NCBI GenBank assembly: GCA_050290225.1
Contig: JBNKHG010000017.1
Span: 1 to 33,334 of the forward strand
Origin: JBNKHG01 sp050290225
Lineage (GTDB): Bacteria > Pseudomonadota > Gammaproteobacteria > Pseudomonadales > Cellvibrionaceae
DNA length: 33,334 nucleotides
Direction of reading: 5' to 3'
The notes below the pieces were generated by a model. That model searched no databases, had not been told where the DNA came from, and worked only from the letters and a program-made list of their open reading frames with translations. Position 1 is the first letter of the stretch; every line of letters starts with the position of its first letter. The translations under genes were made by a program, and so were the position numbers. Below, piece after piece: positions 1 to 7,468 of this stretch.

Positions 1-92
1 ATCACAACCCACTCCTTCAAAGTGGTACCCCCAATCCCAAATTTAGGCGGGGGATACTACGGGCGACATCGCCCAATTTCTATACAGGGGGT

Positions 93-141
93 GGGTCAAA
101 ATTATTGACCGCTACTGGGTCATTTTAATTGGCCATTAACA
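93..141. repeat. Paired 18-bp repeats resembling an IS21-type element end
   Basis: Two related 18-bp units, GGGTCAAAATTATTGACC at 93-110 and GGGTCATTTTAATTGGCC at 117-134, are spaced 24 bp apart and followed by ATTAACA. Multiple terminal repeats of this kind, ending in CA, are typical of IS21-family ends. No transposase is in view; it would lie before base 1. The assignment is from memory of the family pattern and is tentative. Confidence 0.35.
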
Positions 142-202
142 AGAATATTCATTTCTCTAGATGGGGTGTCGAAAAATTGAACAAGCAGTTTGGTCAAAAG
201 TG

Positions 203-805
203 TCAGACTCGATTTTGTATAATTTCAGTATGAAGTTGACTTAACGTCTCTATAATGGCCAGATGTGCTTGATCTATGTCAAGAATCTCATCAACTGCTT
301 GGATTTGAGTTCGATCATCTTCCGGCACAAAATGGAGCCCGATGTACGTTTCCAGCTGATCAATGATTTCTTCTATTTTTTCTACGGTACTCAAACTGAG
401 AAACATTAGTCGCTTGAAGGATTCTCGCAACTCAGAAATATCATTCACGAAATCCTCAGAATTAAGTTCACCTGCTCGGCCAGAAATAATACTTCGATAT
501 TTTTTTAAGAACTCCTCCAGCCCTTTGTTAGCTGCTGGTAGTAAAATTGTCCTAAACCAAAAGTCATCCTTAACAGAAAGGCTCTGATCCTCTTTCCTGT
601 CTTTCCTAGCGATAATAAGAGTAATCAATGCAACTATTAAAGTTATAGGTGCGAATATTGCCGAGATTATGGCTGCGTAAGCCCTGACAGCATCCCAATC
701 ATTTTCTACTAGAAAGAAGATGGTTACTGGTATAGTGAATAAAACCAGTACTATAAGTAGAATTACGACTGCTAATGCTTTCCATGGGTTATGTGCTCTA
801 TCCAT
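203..805 (-). CDS. Two-helix membrane protein, third gene of ATPase/STAS-like operon
   Basis: This 200-residue protein has two strongly hydrophobic segments, about residues 10-33 and 42-66, followed by a basic stretch (IIARKDRKEDQ). The remaining ~130 residues are soluble, helical and probably cytoplasmic, with an amphipathic or coiled-coil look. I do not recognise a named family. It begins 3 bp after the STAS-like gene, which itself follows the GHKL-type ATPase by 8 bp, so the three genes are almost certainly co-transcribed on the minus strand. A short membrane protein next to a switch-like ATPase/STAS pair could be an effector or membrane anchor; that is inference. The AT-rich composition contrasts with the catabolic genes further right and suggests horizontal acquisition. 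Confidence 0.75.
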   Translation of the reverse strand: MDRAHNPWKALAVVILLIVLVLFTIPVTIFFLVENDWDAVRAYAAIISAIFAPITLIVALITLIIARKDRKEDQSLSVKDDFWFRTILLPAANKGLEEFLKKYRSIISGRAGELNSEDFVNDISELRESFKRLMFLSLSTVEKIEEIIDQLETYIGLHFVPEDDRTQIQAVDEILDIDQAHLAIIETLSQLHTEIIQNRV

Positions 806-808
806 ATA

Positions 809-1135
809 CTACGAAACAATTTGAATTTTGTTCCTCAATGCTCTTTCAATTGCATCATCCAAATTCTTCTGGAAACGACTAGGTAGATTTCTGAAACGAT
901 ATTTTTCCAAGAAGTTTTCTCTGCCACCCATCTTCTGAATTGAGTCTGCAAACATTCCAAGCAAAAATGAACTGCCCAGAACCTTAGTTTCGCTAGGAAC
1001 AATAATTAAATATGTCTCATAGTCGTCATCGCGCTCTGCCATGTGATAATGATCGCGAGCGCGAGCACCATTTCGACGGCCACTAAAAACGAGTGAGCCA
1101 TATTGCTCAAGGTTAATGGCGGTGTTTGTATTCAT
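809..1135 (-). CDS. STAS-like domain protein (DUF4325 type)
   Basis: This 108-residue protein has the pattern I associate with DUF4325/STAS-like proteins: an early small beta unit (SLVFSGRRNGARARDHY), a central hydrophobic strand, the GSSFLLGMFADSIQ helix around residues 53-67, and the tail FRNLPSRFQKNLDDAIERAL. STAS folds are small phospho-switch or protein-interaction modules, as in SpoIIAA-type anti-anti-sigma factors. DUF4325 proteins are often encoded beside a GHKL-type ATPase, and that is the case here: the ATPase gene ends 8 bp upstream. The acidic insertion AERDDDYETY near residues 33-42 looks unlike a canonical STAS. The family call rests on pattern memory, and the function is not established. 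Confidence 0.65.
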   Translation of the reverse strand: MNTNTAINLEQYGSLVFSGRRNGARARDHYHMAERDDDYETYLIIVPSETKVLGSSFLLGMFADSIQKMGGRENFLEKYRFRNLPSRFQKNLDDAIERALRNKIQIVS

Positions 1136-1143
1136 TTGACCAC

Positions 1144-2484
1144 CTAAGTTGATTTGACAATTGCCTCAAGGTGGGCCGAAACAGGAAACTTGATGCTAAT
1201 ATAGGTGCCAGGAAAGATCATACTTCCTAGCCGTTTTACGTATTTCGGGTCCGGCCCCTTGTTAAGATCATTCTCTTCATTAAAAGCAATGACCCTTATT
1301 TTTCCATGCATATTGTATGCCGGTTTGTATTTTCCATCAAATAAAATGTGTGTGTTCCCAGAAATGATAGACAGTTTAGCGCTATTTTTCACGTAATTGC
1401 ATTCGTCTGACAGTTGTTGGAAGAACTCCACTAGCCCAATCATTCCTTGTCCCCGAGTATCACTTGCTTTGGAGTTCTTACTGCTCCACCCGTCTTGAAG
1501 GGAAGCAACCACGTAAAGATTCTCTTCGGTTATTCCTTCTTTGTCCTTATGCTTGTTTACATAGGGGTCAATTTCCTTTCTGGCGAAGTGGTTTTCTGGC
1601 AAATTTTTGAATGAGTTGGCTATACTTTGACCAAAATTGAATATTACAAGCTCACAACTTGGGTTATTAATAGTGCCGTCTAGGTATCCACGGACGTACC
1701 ACAAATCATCACCTGAGTGCCACTCTACGTTGTCTAGAATTTCACCAATATACTCACCTATATCTGCTGAGCCAGTCTGGGAGAGTTGGAGGTTGCATTT
1801 CGCGAGACATTCATTTAGATACTCTTCAAAGTCCATGATGGTTCTGGTCGTTAGACTTTGTGAGCCGAATGCCACCTCGCTTTCTCTATGACTATCCCTT
1901 TTAAAATGTACATAATCGCTACGATCTTTGAATTTGTCGGCTTTCTCTCCTATATCAATGGTCATGTCCATGGAAGCCATGCCTACAGCGCTGATTAATC
2001 GCTGCTGTTGTTTATTATCTGGGTATACCCCGCCCCAGGCAGGTCGTCTGTTTCGCCTCAGGGCTGTGCGCTTTGCAAGGAAATGTGTACAAAATGTCAA
2101 CAGAGATATCGCTGAATAGTCAGAAGTTGTGTTTCTGTGGTCCACCATCAGCTCAAAGTTTCTCCGTTTTCGGCCATACATTAAGAGCTTGGATATCACT
2201 TCCAGTGATTTCTCTGGTGTCTCAATTAAAGAAAACTTCTTGGGGAGGCTGACATTGACATTTTTAGTAATATGTAGATAACCCCTACAGTTTTTACTGA
2301 GTTTCTTAATATATTCATATTCTCGAGCTTGGTGACTCAGCTTGAGCAGAGTTTCAGTGAGTCGTCGTCGGGATCTGCGAGCTTTTGCCTGATTCTGGAC
2401 TTCATTTCTTTTCTTTCTTTTATTGAGTTCCCTTGTAGATTGGATCATCATCCATTGCTTGTATTTTCTTTTTAGCTTTTTCAT
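1144..2484 (-). CDS. GHKL/HATPase-fold ATP-binding protein, first gene of three-gene operon
   Basis: This 446-residue protein has a very basic N-terminal ~60 residues (repeated KK, RR), a middle region (about 65-180) with a STAS-like or pseudo-STAS look, and a C-terminal histidine-kinase-type ATPase domain. ATPase motifs visible are an N-box GEILDN (E248, N252) followed by His256, a G1-like LVIFNFGQSI near 279-288 where the usual Asp appears as Asn, and a G2-like TRGQGMIGL near 343-351. No phospho-acceptor His domain or receiver is evident, so this is not an ordinary sensor kinase. It leads a tight operon with a STAS-like protein and a membrane protein, recalling partner-switching modules. 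A role in defence or stress signalling is inferred from accessory-element context only. Confidence 0.7.
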   Translation of the reverse strand: MKKLKRKYKQWMMIQSTRELNKRKKRNEVQNQAKARRSRRRLTETLLKLSHQAREYEYIKKLSKNCRGYLHITKNVNVSLPKKFSLIETPEKSLEVISKLLMYGRKRRNFELMVDHRNTTSDYSAISLLTFCTHFLAKRTALRRNRRPAWGGVYPDNKQQQRLISAVGMASMDMTIDIGEKADKFKDRSDYVHFKRDSHRESEVAFGSQSLTTRTIMDFEEYLNECLAKCNLQLSQTGSADIGEYIGEILDNVEWHSGDDLWYVRGYLDGTINNPSCELVIFNFGQSIANSFKNLPENHFARKEIDPYVNKHKDKEGITEENLYVVASLQDGWSSKNSKASDTRGQGMIGLVEFFQQLSDECNYVKNSAKLSIISGNTHILFDGKYKPAYNMHGKIRVIAFNEENDLNKGPDPKYVKRLGSMIFPGTYISIKFPVSAHLEAIVKST

Positions 2485-2639
2485 GAAGTCCTTGTAGATA
2501 ATCTCAATATATTGTCACTAAAGCCCAGAGGCCGAACTATTTTTATTTAAAGGTAATCCTGCGGGAAACTTGCTGAATAAGGAAGAAAGGTAAAAGCAAG
2601 CCCCTGTTGTCCTTGGCTGCGAGGATCTTGAGCATATCT

Positions 2640-2669
2640 AAGTGCTTATATAAATCAAGTGCTTATATA
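2640..2669. promoter_or_regulatory. 13-bp direct repeats in intergenic region
   Basis: AAGTGCTTATATA occurs exactly twice, at 2640-2652 and 2657-2669, with a 17-bp period, in the 219-bp gap between the divergent ATPase operon and the rightward zinc-ribbon gene. The spacing and AT-rich core could suit a repressor site or a promoter region. No cognate regulator is visible in this stretch. Confidence 0.35.
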
Positions 2670-2948
2670 GAGCTTTTAGTATTTCTATCTTCAGCGAAGG
2701 GGGATGCATTACGAAAAATACTGTATCTATATGCGGATGCTGATTGATTGCACTAAGACGTCATTTCAACTACAAGACTATCGAGTTAAGCTACCATATG
2801 GCCCAAGTGATGAATCTGTAGGGGTTCTGACAAGGGAGGGGGCCTATTTAATGCATGATCTTAACTGGCGTAACGAGGAAAAGTGCTGCAAAATCAATTG
2901 CATATGAATTTTAGCGGAAGTATTGACACTAGATATAGGAAAATTGAG

Positions 2949-3452
2949 ATGCCGATGCAGGAAATAACTTTTGCTCTAAATAGCTTAAAGACCGCTTTAG
3001 ACGTTGGCTCTTTTCTTCTGAAAGCCGATAGTGCATTAGATAAAGCTCTGTTGAAGGTAGAATTAGAAAAAATGATCGACGCTCTAGTTGATGCAAAGCA
3101 AACTGTTCGAGATCTTGATGATAGACTCTACGAAAAAAACAAGCTAATTGAAGAGCTAACTGAAAAGTTAAAGAACAGAAATAAAACGGTTGGTTATCTA
3201 AATGCCAGGTATTACATAGGCGAGAATGGAGAACCTACCGGAGCACCTTTTTGTCCCACCTGTTGGGCAGCCAGAAAGGAACTTATGCCGTTAGTAGCTT
3301 GGAAAGCTGGCGATTCAACACATAAATGTGGCTCTTGCGGTAACACCGTGAGTAGTAGGAATTCTCCCCTAAGTGTTAATAACCACATAAAGGCAAACCG
3401 GGACGCGGCTGAAAAGATGAATCTAGAGTTCAAAATCGAAACCCATGATTAA
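2949..3452 (+). CDS. Phage-type coiled-coil zinc-ribbon protein
   Basis: Starting at the ATG at 2949 gives a 167-residue protein. An upstream in-frame ATG at 2883 is possible, but MPMQEITFALNSLKTALD matches the usual start of a small-protein family that I recall from prophages and genomic islands. Residues ~1-75 are helical and coiled-coil. A zinc ribbon follows, with CPTC (in APFCPTCWAARKE) and CGSC (in HKCGSCGNT) separated by about 27 residues. The tail is short and charged. It has no catalytic motif and its function is unknown. It lies between the AT-rich ATPase operon and the tRNA-scar boundary, consistent with cargo of an integrative element. Confidence is good for the gene and low for any role. 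Confidence 0.7.
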   Translation: MPMQEITFALNSLKTALDVGSFLLKADSALDKALLKVELEKMIDALVDAKQTVRDLDDRLYEKNKLIEELTEKLKNRNKTVGYLNARYYIGENGEPTGAPFCPTCWAARKELMPLVAWKAGDSTHKCGSCGNTVSSRNSPLSVNNHIKANRDAAEKMNLEFKIETHD

Positions 3453-3865
3453 GTAAGTTTTCAAAACCCGTCTAACTGGATGCGGAGTAGTAATAGGCTG
3501 CTCCTGCCCCGAGCTTGCATAAAATATAACCATATAAGGGTGTGTTGATGTCACAGAAAGCCGCGTAAGTCTTTGATTTCTAATTGGTTGATTTTTATGC
3601 CACTTGCACGCAGAATAAGCTAAGTGGTTGGATCTAAAGGAAATAACCTGAAATTGTGACTCCAGGGCTTTACAGTGACCACCTTCCTGCAAGATGCTCT
3701 ACGTGTGAGTTCTTGAGGGTGAATAATCGCTCAATTTGTGGGCAAATTATACTTGAATGATTGCCCTGTGTTACACGGTATTGCACGTTTGTTGGCGGTT
3801 TTTACACACATTTTAAATCTTAAAATATCCTTATAAAACAAAACGTTAAGCATAAAATCCTGCCT
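3453..3865. other. AT-rich gene-free stretch before attachment scar
   Basis: About 410 bp without a convincing gene on either strand. The reading frames here are short, lack ribosome binding sites and show no recognisable motifs. It probably represents the terminal non-coding part of the left-hand integrative element. Confidence 0.4.
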
Positions 3866-3912
3866 AACTGGGGGTGTGGTGGTCGTCGGTTCAAATCCGG
3901 CCGCTCCGACCA
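3866..3912 (+). tRNA. 3' fragment of tRNA-Pro(GGG), attachment-site scar
   Basis: The sequence reads as the 3' half of a tRNA: an anticodon loop CTGGGGG, a 3' anticodon strand TGTGG, a variable loop TGGTC, a T-arm GTCGG-TTCAAAT-CCGGC, an acceptor strand CGCTCCG, a discriminator A and CCA at 3910-3912. The anticodon GGG gives proline. The sequence to the left (GCCTAA) cannot pair as the 5' anticodon strand, and no D-arm or 5' acceptor is present, so this is not an intact gene. Tyrosine recombinases commonly use tRNA 3' ends as attB, displacing the 3' end at the far end of the element. The orientation implies that the element lies to the left and the intact tRNA lies outside the window. Confidence 0.75.
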
Positions 3913-3917
3913 ATTTC

Positions 3918-4187
3918 TCTTCCAAGATAGTCCCTCGCTCGGGTACTGAAGTGCCCCTGACCGTAACGGTCCAGAAGGGCATTCTTTCCGGCCCAGGCCA
4001 GTTGCTTGCCGTAGCCATAGTTTCGATTGCCGCCCACATTGCCCACCGTCAAACCCTGAATTTGGTGAGTATCAAACCGGATTGAGCGCCGGTCGCGCTT
4101 GGCTGATCCGCTCAGCCCGAGGCTGTCTATGGAAGACAGCGGGGACAATGACAATCGGCTTATGCCCGGCACGCCTGGACAAACCAT
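3918..4187 (-). pseudogene. N-terminal fragment of a phage-type integrase
   Basis: The minus-strand frame contains GNRNYGYGKQLAWAGKNAL followed by DRYGQGHFSTRA. This resembles the SAM-like N-terminal DNA-binding domain of a class of phage integrases, in which a YGKxMxxAG...GxGHFxT pattern precedes the core-binding region. The reading frame stops inside the reversed tRNA fragment, so the catalytic domain is missing. The start is uncertain; an ATG at 4187 is one option. The break falls at the tRNA scar, suggesting that the integrase was cut by the event that placed the left-hand element. The identification is from pattern memory only. Confidence 0.4.
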
Positions 4188-4262
4188 GACAGTCTGCGGG
4201 TTGCGTGCTGTGCCGTTGCATCGCGCCAGCATGGCTGGCGGGATGGCGGGCCGCATAGCCGG

Positions 4263-4439
4263 TTGGGCGAAAAGATATTAAGGCTTCGGGAGGTGATGGC
4301 CATGACGGGTTTGGCCCGCACGACCATTTATGCGGAAATCGCCAAGGGGAAATTTCCGAAGCAGATCAAGCTGACGGGAGCTCGATCCGTGGGGTGGCAT
4401 GAAAGCGTCATTATCCAGTGGATCGAGTCTAGGAAATAG
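4263..4439 (+). CDS. AlpA-family DNA-binding regulator / excisionase-like
   Basis: A 58-codon frame reads ILRLREVMAMTGLARTTIY, then AEIAKGKFPKQIKLTG, then ARSVGWHESVIIQWIESRK. This is the full AlpA pattern: a winged helix-turn-helix with the R-x-x-E-V-x-x-x-T-G-L-x-R-T-T-I-Y core, the G-x-F-P wing, S-V-G-W and a C-terminal W-I. AlpA-type proteins regulate integrase genes or act as excision factors in P4-like satellites and genomic islands. The start is tentative: TTG at 4263 gives the usual short leader, and an internal ATG would remove the first helix. A P4-type integrase remnant about 1.9 kb downstream fits the same decayed element. Confidence 0.8.
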   Translation: MGEKILRLREVMAMTGLARTTIYAEIAKGKFPKQIKLTGARSVGWHESVIIQWIESRK

Positions 4440-4575
4440 GCTTAACATCTTGGAGCAAGTTCACTAATCCAAATAAGTCCCCTTGTCAGCCCCGAAAAAT
4501 TCAACCCAACCCAAGCGTAGGCCGCCGATTACAAGGCAGTATGGGGTTTTGTTTCACATAAATTATTGGATAGAT

Positions 4576-6093
4576 TCAGGTGTGGGTAATTTGTTTCAGG
4601 AACTTCGTGAATGGAGCGATATCCTGGTCGACGCTGGCGGATTCCAGGGCGCTCATATAGTCATCGCGCCGTTCGACGGGGATGACGGTCCAGGGATAAC
4701 CGCCTGAGGCCATCATTGTATTCATCAGAAACCGACCGATGCGGCCGTTGCCATCCATATAGGGATGGATGTAGACGAATATAAAATGGCCTAACACGAC
4801 CCGTACCGGGGCTTCGGGTTCATTTTCCAGCAGTTCGAAGTAGGCGGGCATCAGGTCTCTTACGGCATCTTTATTGGGCGGAACATGCATCGATTTCCTG
4901 ATGTAGACCGGGCCGTTTCTGTAGCCGGCGAGATCGGACGGTTTCAGGATGCCCGCTGTCACGCTGGGAGCGAAAAGTTCCCGATACCAGGTGCTGTGAT
5001 CCTTTTGGACGATGAGTCCGGGGTTTTCGCCGCCGAGTATCTTTCCTATGCTGCCTTCGACAGCCTGGAATGCCTGCCAATAACCTCGGGCCGCCAGGGC
5101 GTTGCGGTGGTTTCGGTCGTAGTCGTTTTCATCAGGGTTCCATGAGCCCGCCTTGACCCGCTCGATTAATTCGTGACTGACCTGATAACCCTCGATTGAC
5201 AGAGAATGGTAGGCATCGGAGGTATAGATGTCTTCGACCTGCTTGAGATAAGTGGCCTTGTCGATGGGTGGTCCCGGCGGGTCCGGGAAATGTTCCAGGA
5301 CAGGCTTGCGCATCGACTCCCACATGAGCCGAATACGGCTGACATACGGTGACGGCTCTCTTTTCGTGAAGATCATCGGACTGGGTTCGGTGAAGGGGTC
5401 GAATTCTCTGACGGTATAGCCCGCTGCTTTCATCGTCTGAAGAATGTCATTGGCGATGCTTTCTCTGCCTATATTGCGAAAGGCCCCGGCCAGGCGGCCC
5501 GCGATGGTGCTGTGGCCGCCATCCAGGAGCCGGGCCAAAAGGTCGGACGCATCGCCTATCAATGAGAGAGCGGCCCTTATATCTGTCGGATTTTGGTGGT
5601 ACAGACCCGGTGCGCATGCGATCAGCGCTGTCGGCAGCGAATAGACCTGCAGCCCCTGGATTTTGACCCTGTCCCCGGCGGGCGGTTGGTCGGCTTGAAT
5701 GCCGAGCAGGGATGTCCTGTGGGGTAGGTTGATTAGATTATTGCTGGGCTTCTTCGTCCTGACGAGGAGTTGCTTCGGGATCGTCCAGTTCCCCGCATGC
5801 AAGGCAATGGATTGTTCCGGCGACAGGCACCAGTCGTCACCGAAGCGGGTGTCCAGATAAGAACTGCAGAACTGCCAGTAAGAGGCGTACCAGGCCGTGC
5901 TGTCGCCGGCCTTGTCGTCGGGGCGGCAGGGTATATACCACCCCTTGACGATTTCCTGCAGGAATCCATTGCGGAGCAGGCGTTCGCGATGGGTGCGGGT
6001 CAGCGCCTTCGAGCGTATGGCCGCCTGACCACGATCCTGCAGATCCTTGAGGACCGATAACGACTCTGCCAGTTTTTCAGAGGGTGTGGCCAT
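4576..6093 (-). CDS. Fic-domain AMPylator-like protein with AbiEi-like N-terminal domain
   Basis: This is a 505-residue protein. Residues ~8-55 resemble the winged helix of AbiEi/AbiEi-like antitoxins (LQDRGQAAIRSKALTRTH through FLQEIVKGWYI). The C-terminal half is a Fic domain with the catalytic loop HPYMDGNGRIGR starting at His443. An N-terminal inhibitory motif of the (S/T)xxxE(G/N) type is present as SLSIEG at 297-302, so the active site is probably auto-inhibited by Glu301. Fic enzymes transfer AMP or related groups from nucleotides to proteins. It stands alone on the minus strand, between AlpA and a broken integrase, as likely cargo of a mobile element. The direct repeats upstream may be its own operator. 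Targets are unknown. Confidence 0.9.
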   Translation of the reverse strand: MATPSEKLAESLSVLKDLQDRGQAAIRSKALTRTHRERLLRNGFLQEIVKGWYIPCRPDDKAGDSTAWYASYWQFCSSYLDTRFGDDWCLSPEQSIALHAGNWTIPKQLLVRTKKPSNNLINLPHRTSLLGIQADQPPAGDRVKIQGLQVYSLPTALIACAPGLYHQNPTDIRAALSLIGDASDLLARLLDGGHSTIAGRLAGAFRNIGRESIANDILQTMKAAGYTVREFDPFTEPSPMIFTKREPSPYVSRIRLMWESMRKPVLEHFPDPPGPPIDKATYLKQVEDIYTSDAYHSLSIEGYQVSHELIERVKAGSWNPDENDYDRNHRNALAARGYWQAFQAVEGSIGKILGGENPGLIVQKDHSTWYRELFAPSVTAGILKPSDLAGYRNGPVYIRKSMHVPPNKDAVRDLMPAYFELLENEPEAPVRVVLGHFIFVYIHPYMDGNGRIGRFLMNTMMASGGYPWTVIPVERRDDYMSALESASVDQDIAPFTKFLKQITHT

Positions 6094-6127
6094 GGGGTAT
6101 TACTCGCTCATTGTGTTGCGCCATGGC

Positions 6128-6167
6128 TAGTATATCATGCTGTCCTTAAATTAGTATATCGTGTTGT
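6128..6167. promoter_or_regulatory. Direct-repeat operator upstream of the Fic gene
   Basis: Two 16-bp units, TAGTATATCATGCTGT (6128-6143) and TAGTATATCGTGTTGT (6152-6167), differ at two positions and are spaced 24 bp start to start, 35 bp before the Fic start codon. AbiEi-type antitoxins are known to bind repeats upstream of their genes, so autoregulation through the N-terminal winged helix is a reasonable inference. Confidence 0.45.
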
Positions 6168-6294
6168 TTTGTTGTTAGCTTATTGTGTGTTTGTTTGGTG
6201 CGATGAACCTGATATCCAATTGGGCGCCAGGTGGTTGTTACAGTGAAAAACGCCATCAAACCATGTCTGGTTACTAACTTGCTTTGGCGGAGCG

Positions 6295-7200
6295 TCAGGC
6301 GTCTCTGCGCAATTGGATAACCTCAGCGCCCGCTTTTAGTTGATCCAAATAATCTGCCCACGCCTGCATCATTTTCCTCCGTTGTGGTAGATGCTTGGTC
6401 CGATTGTAGGCGCGACCCAGGGGGTCGCGAACTTCGTGGGCAAGTTGATGTTCTATCAGGTGGTGGGGGAACTCCAGTTCTTCATCCAGCAGGGTTCGGG
6501 CCATGGCCCTGAAGCCGTGGGCGGTCATCTCGTCTTTGGTGAAGTCCATTTTGCGGAGCGCAGCATTCAGGGCGTTATCGCTCATGGGGCGTTTTCTGCT
6601 GCGTTCGCCAGGGAAAACATATTGGGTATGGCCAGATAGCGGTTGCTGGTCTTTGAGGATTTCAATGGCTTGGGCGCTGAGCGGAACTATGTGGGGTTGG
6701 TTCATTTTCATTTTTTCCGGCGGCAGGCACCATTCGGCTTTGCTCAGATCGACTTCGGTCCATTCCATTTGTCGTAGTTCGCCTGGACGCACAAAGACAA
6801 GTGGTGCCAGTTTTAGCGCAGCTCTGACAGTGTAGGAACCTCGATAGTCATCGATTGCCCTCAGCAGTTGGCCAACTCTGACCGGATCGATGATGGCGGC
6901 AAAATGTTTCGTTTGAGGTGTTTTGAGCGCCCCTTTGATGTCGGCACTTGGATCTCGCTCTGCTCTGCCGGTAGCGACGGCGTATCTGAAAATTTGACCG
7001 GCAACCTGCTTGGCTCTACGGGTTGTCTCCAGTGCGCCACGGCTTTCAATCCGTCGGAGAGCGGCTAGTAGTGTTGGCGGGGTGATATCTTGGAGGGGAT
7101 CCTGCCCCAGGTAGGGGAGGAGGTTTTTCTCCAGTAGCCATTTTTGCTTTTCGCAGTGCGCCTCGGACCAACTGGGGCTTTCCTTTGCATACCATTCCCA
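6295..7200 (-). pseudogene. P4-type tyrosine integrase, N-terminus missing
   Basis: The minus-strand frame is open from about 7200 to the stop at 6295 and gives ~300 residues of a P4/CP4-57-type integrase. It runs from the core-binding domain (WSEAHCEKQKWLLEKNLLPY, then RRIESRGALETTRRAKQVAG) through RPGELRQMEW (first catalytic Arg), HGFRAMARTLLDE (H-x-x-R), HQLAH and the Tyr nucleophile region GRAYNRTKH. Family members are about 400 residues, so roughly the first 100, including the arm-binding domain and the start codon, are absent. At 7198 ± 5 the frame runs directly into the 3' end of an oppositely oriented dehydrogenase gene. A shorter start at the GTG at 6792 would leave only a catalytic fragment. 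It is probably inactive. Confidence 0.85.
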
Positions 7201-7322
7201 GGGGCCGTACCGGTGAAGCGGAAGACGCCGCCGGTGCCGCCATTTTTCTGTCCTCCCGGGCCAGCACCTGGGTCACTGGCATTACCCTGCCCGTCGACGG
7301 CGGCATGGTGGCCAAAGCATAA
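7191..7322 (+). pseudogene. 3' remnant of a short-chain dehydrogenase/reductase
   Basis: The plus frame ending at the TAA at 7320-7322 reads IPRGRTGEAEDAAGAAIFLS, then SRASTWVTGITLPVDGG, then MVAKA. This is the C-terminal signature of classical SDR enzymes (P-x-G-R-x-G-E-x-E-D-x-A, then W-x-T-G-x-x-x-x-V-D-G-G). Only ~43 of ~250 codons remain; the catalytic YxxxK and the Rossmann region are gone. The truncated end coincides with the broken end of the P4-type integrase, so one deletion or rearrangement likely removed both. Its position just before the AtuA-family gene, same strand, suggests it once belonged to the same catabolic operon. Confidence 0.75.
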
Positions 7323-7468
7323 CGGCGGTCAAAAATGTTAAATATCCATTCCCCTTTCGCTCTGGGCAGTTAGCCCGGCGTACTCCATATTCAACAAATT
7401 ACCGAAGCCGAATCAAGCCACTGGTGCGGTACGTTCCACCATTGCACGGAAATTGAAAAAGGATAGCC

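Noticed and set aside
2704..2907. 67-codon plus-strand frame before the zinc-ribbon gene
   Set aside because: No motif, ribosome site abuts the start codon, and it overlaps the next frame; may be chance, so not annotated as a gene.
3731..4039. 102-codon minus frame containing VGAAGFEPTTTTPPV
   Set aside because: This is the well-known spurious translation of the reverse complement of a tRNA 3' end; the tRNA fragment explains it.
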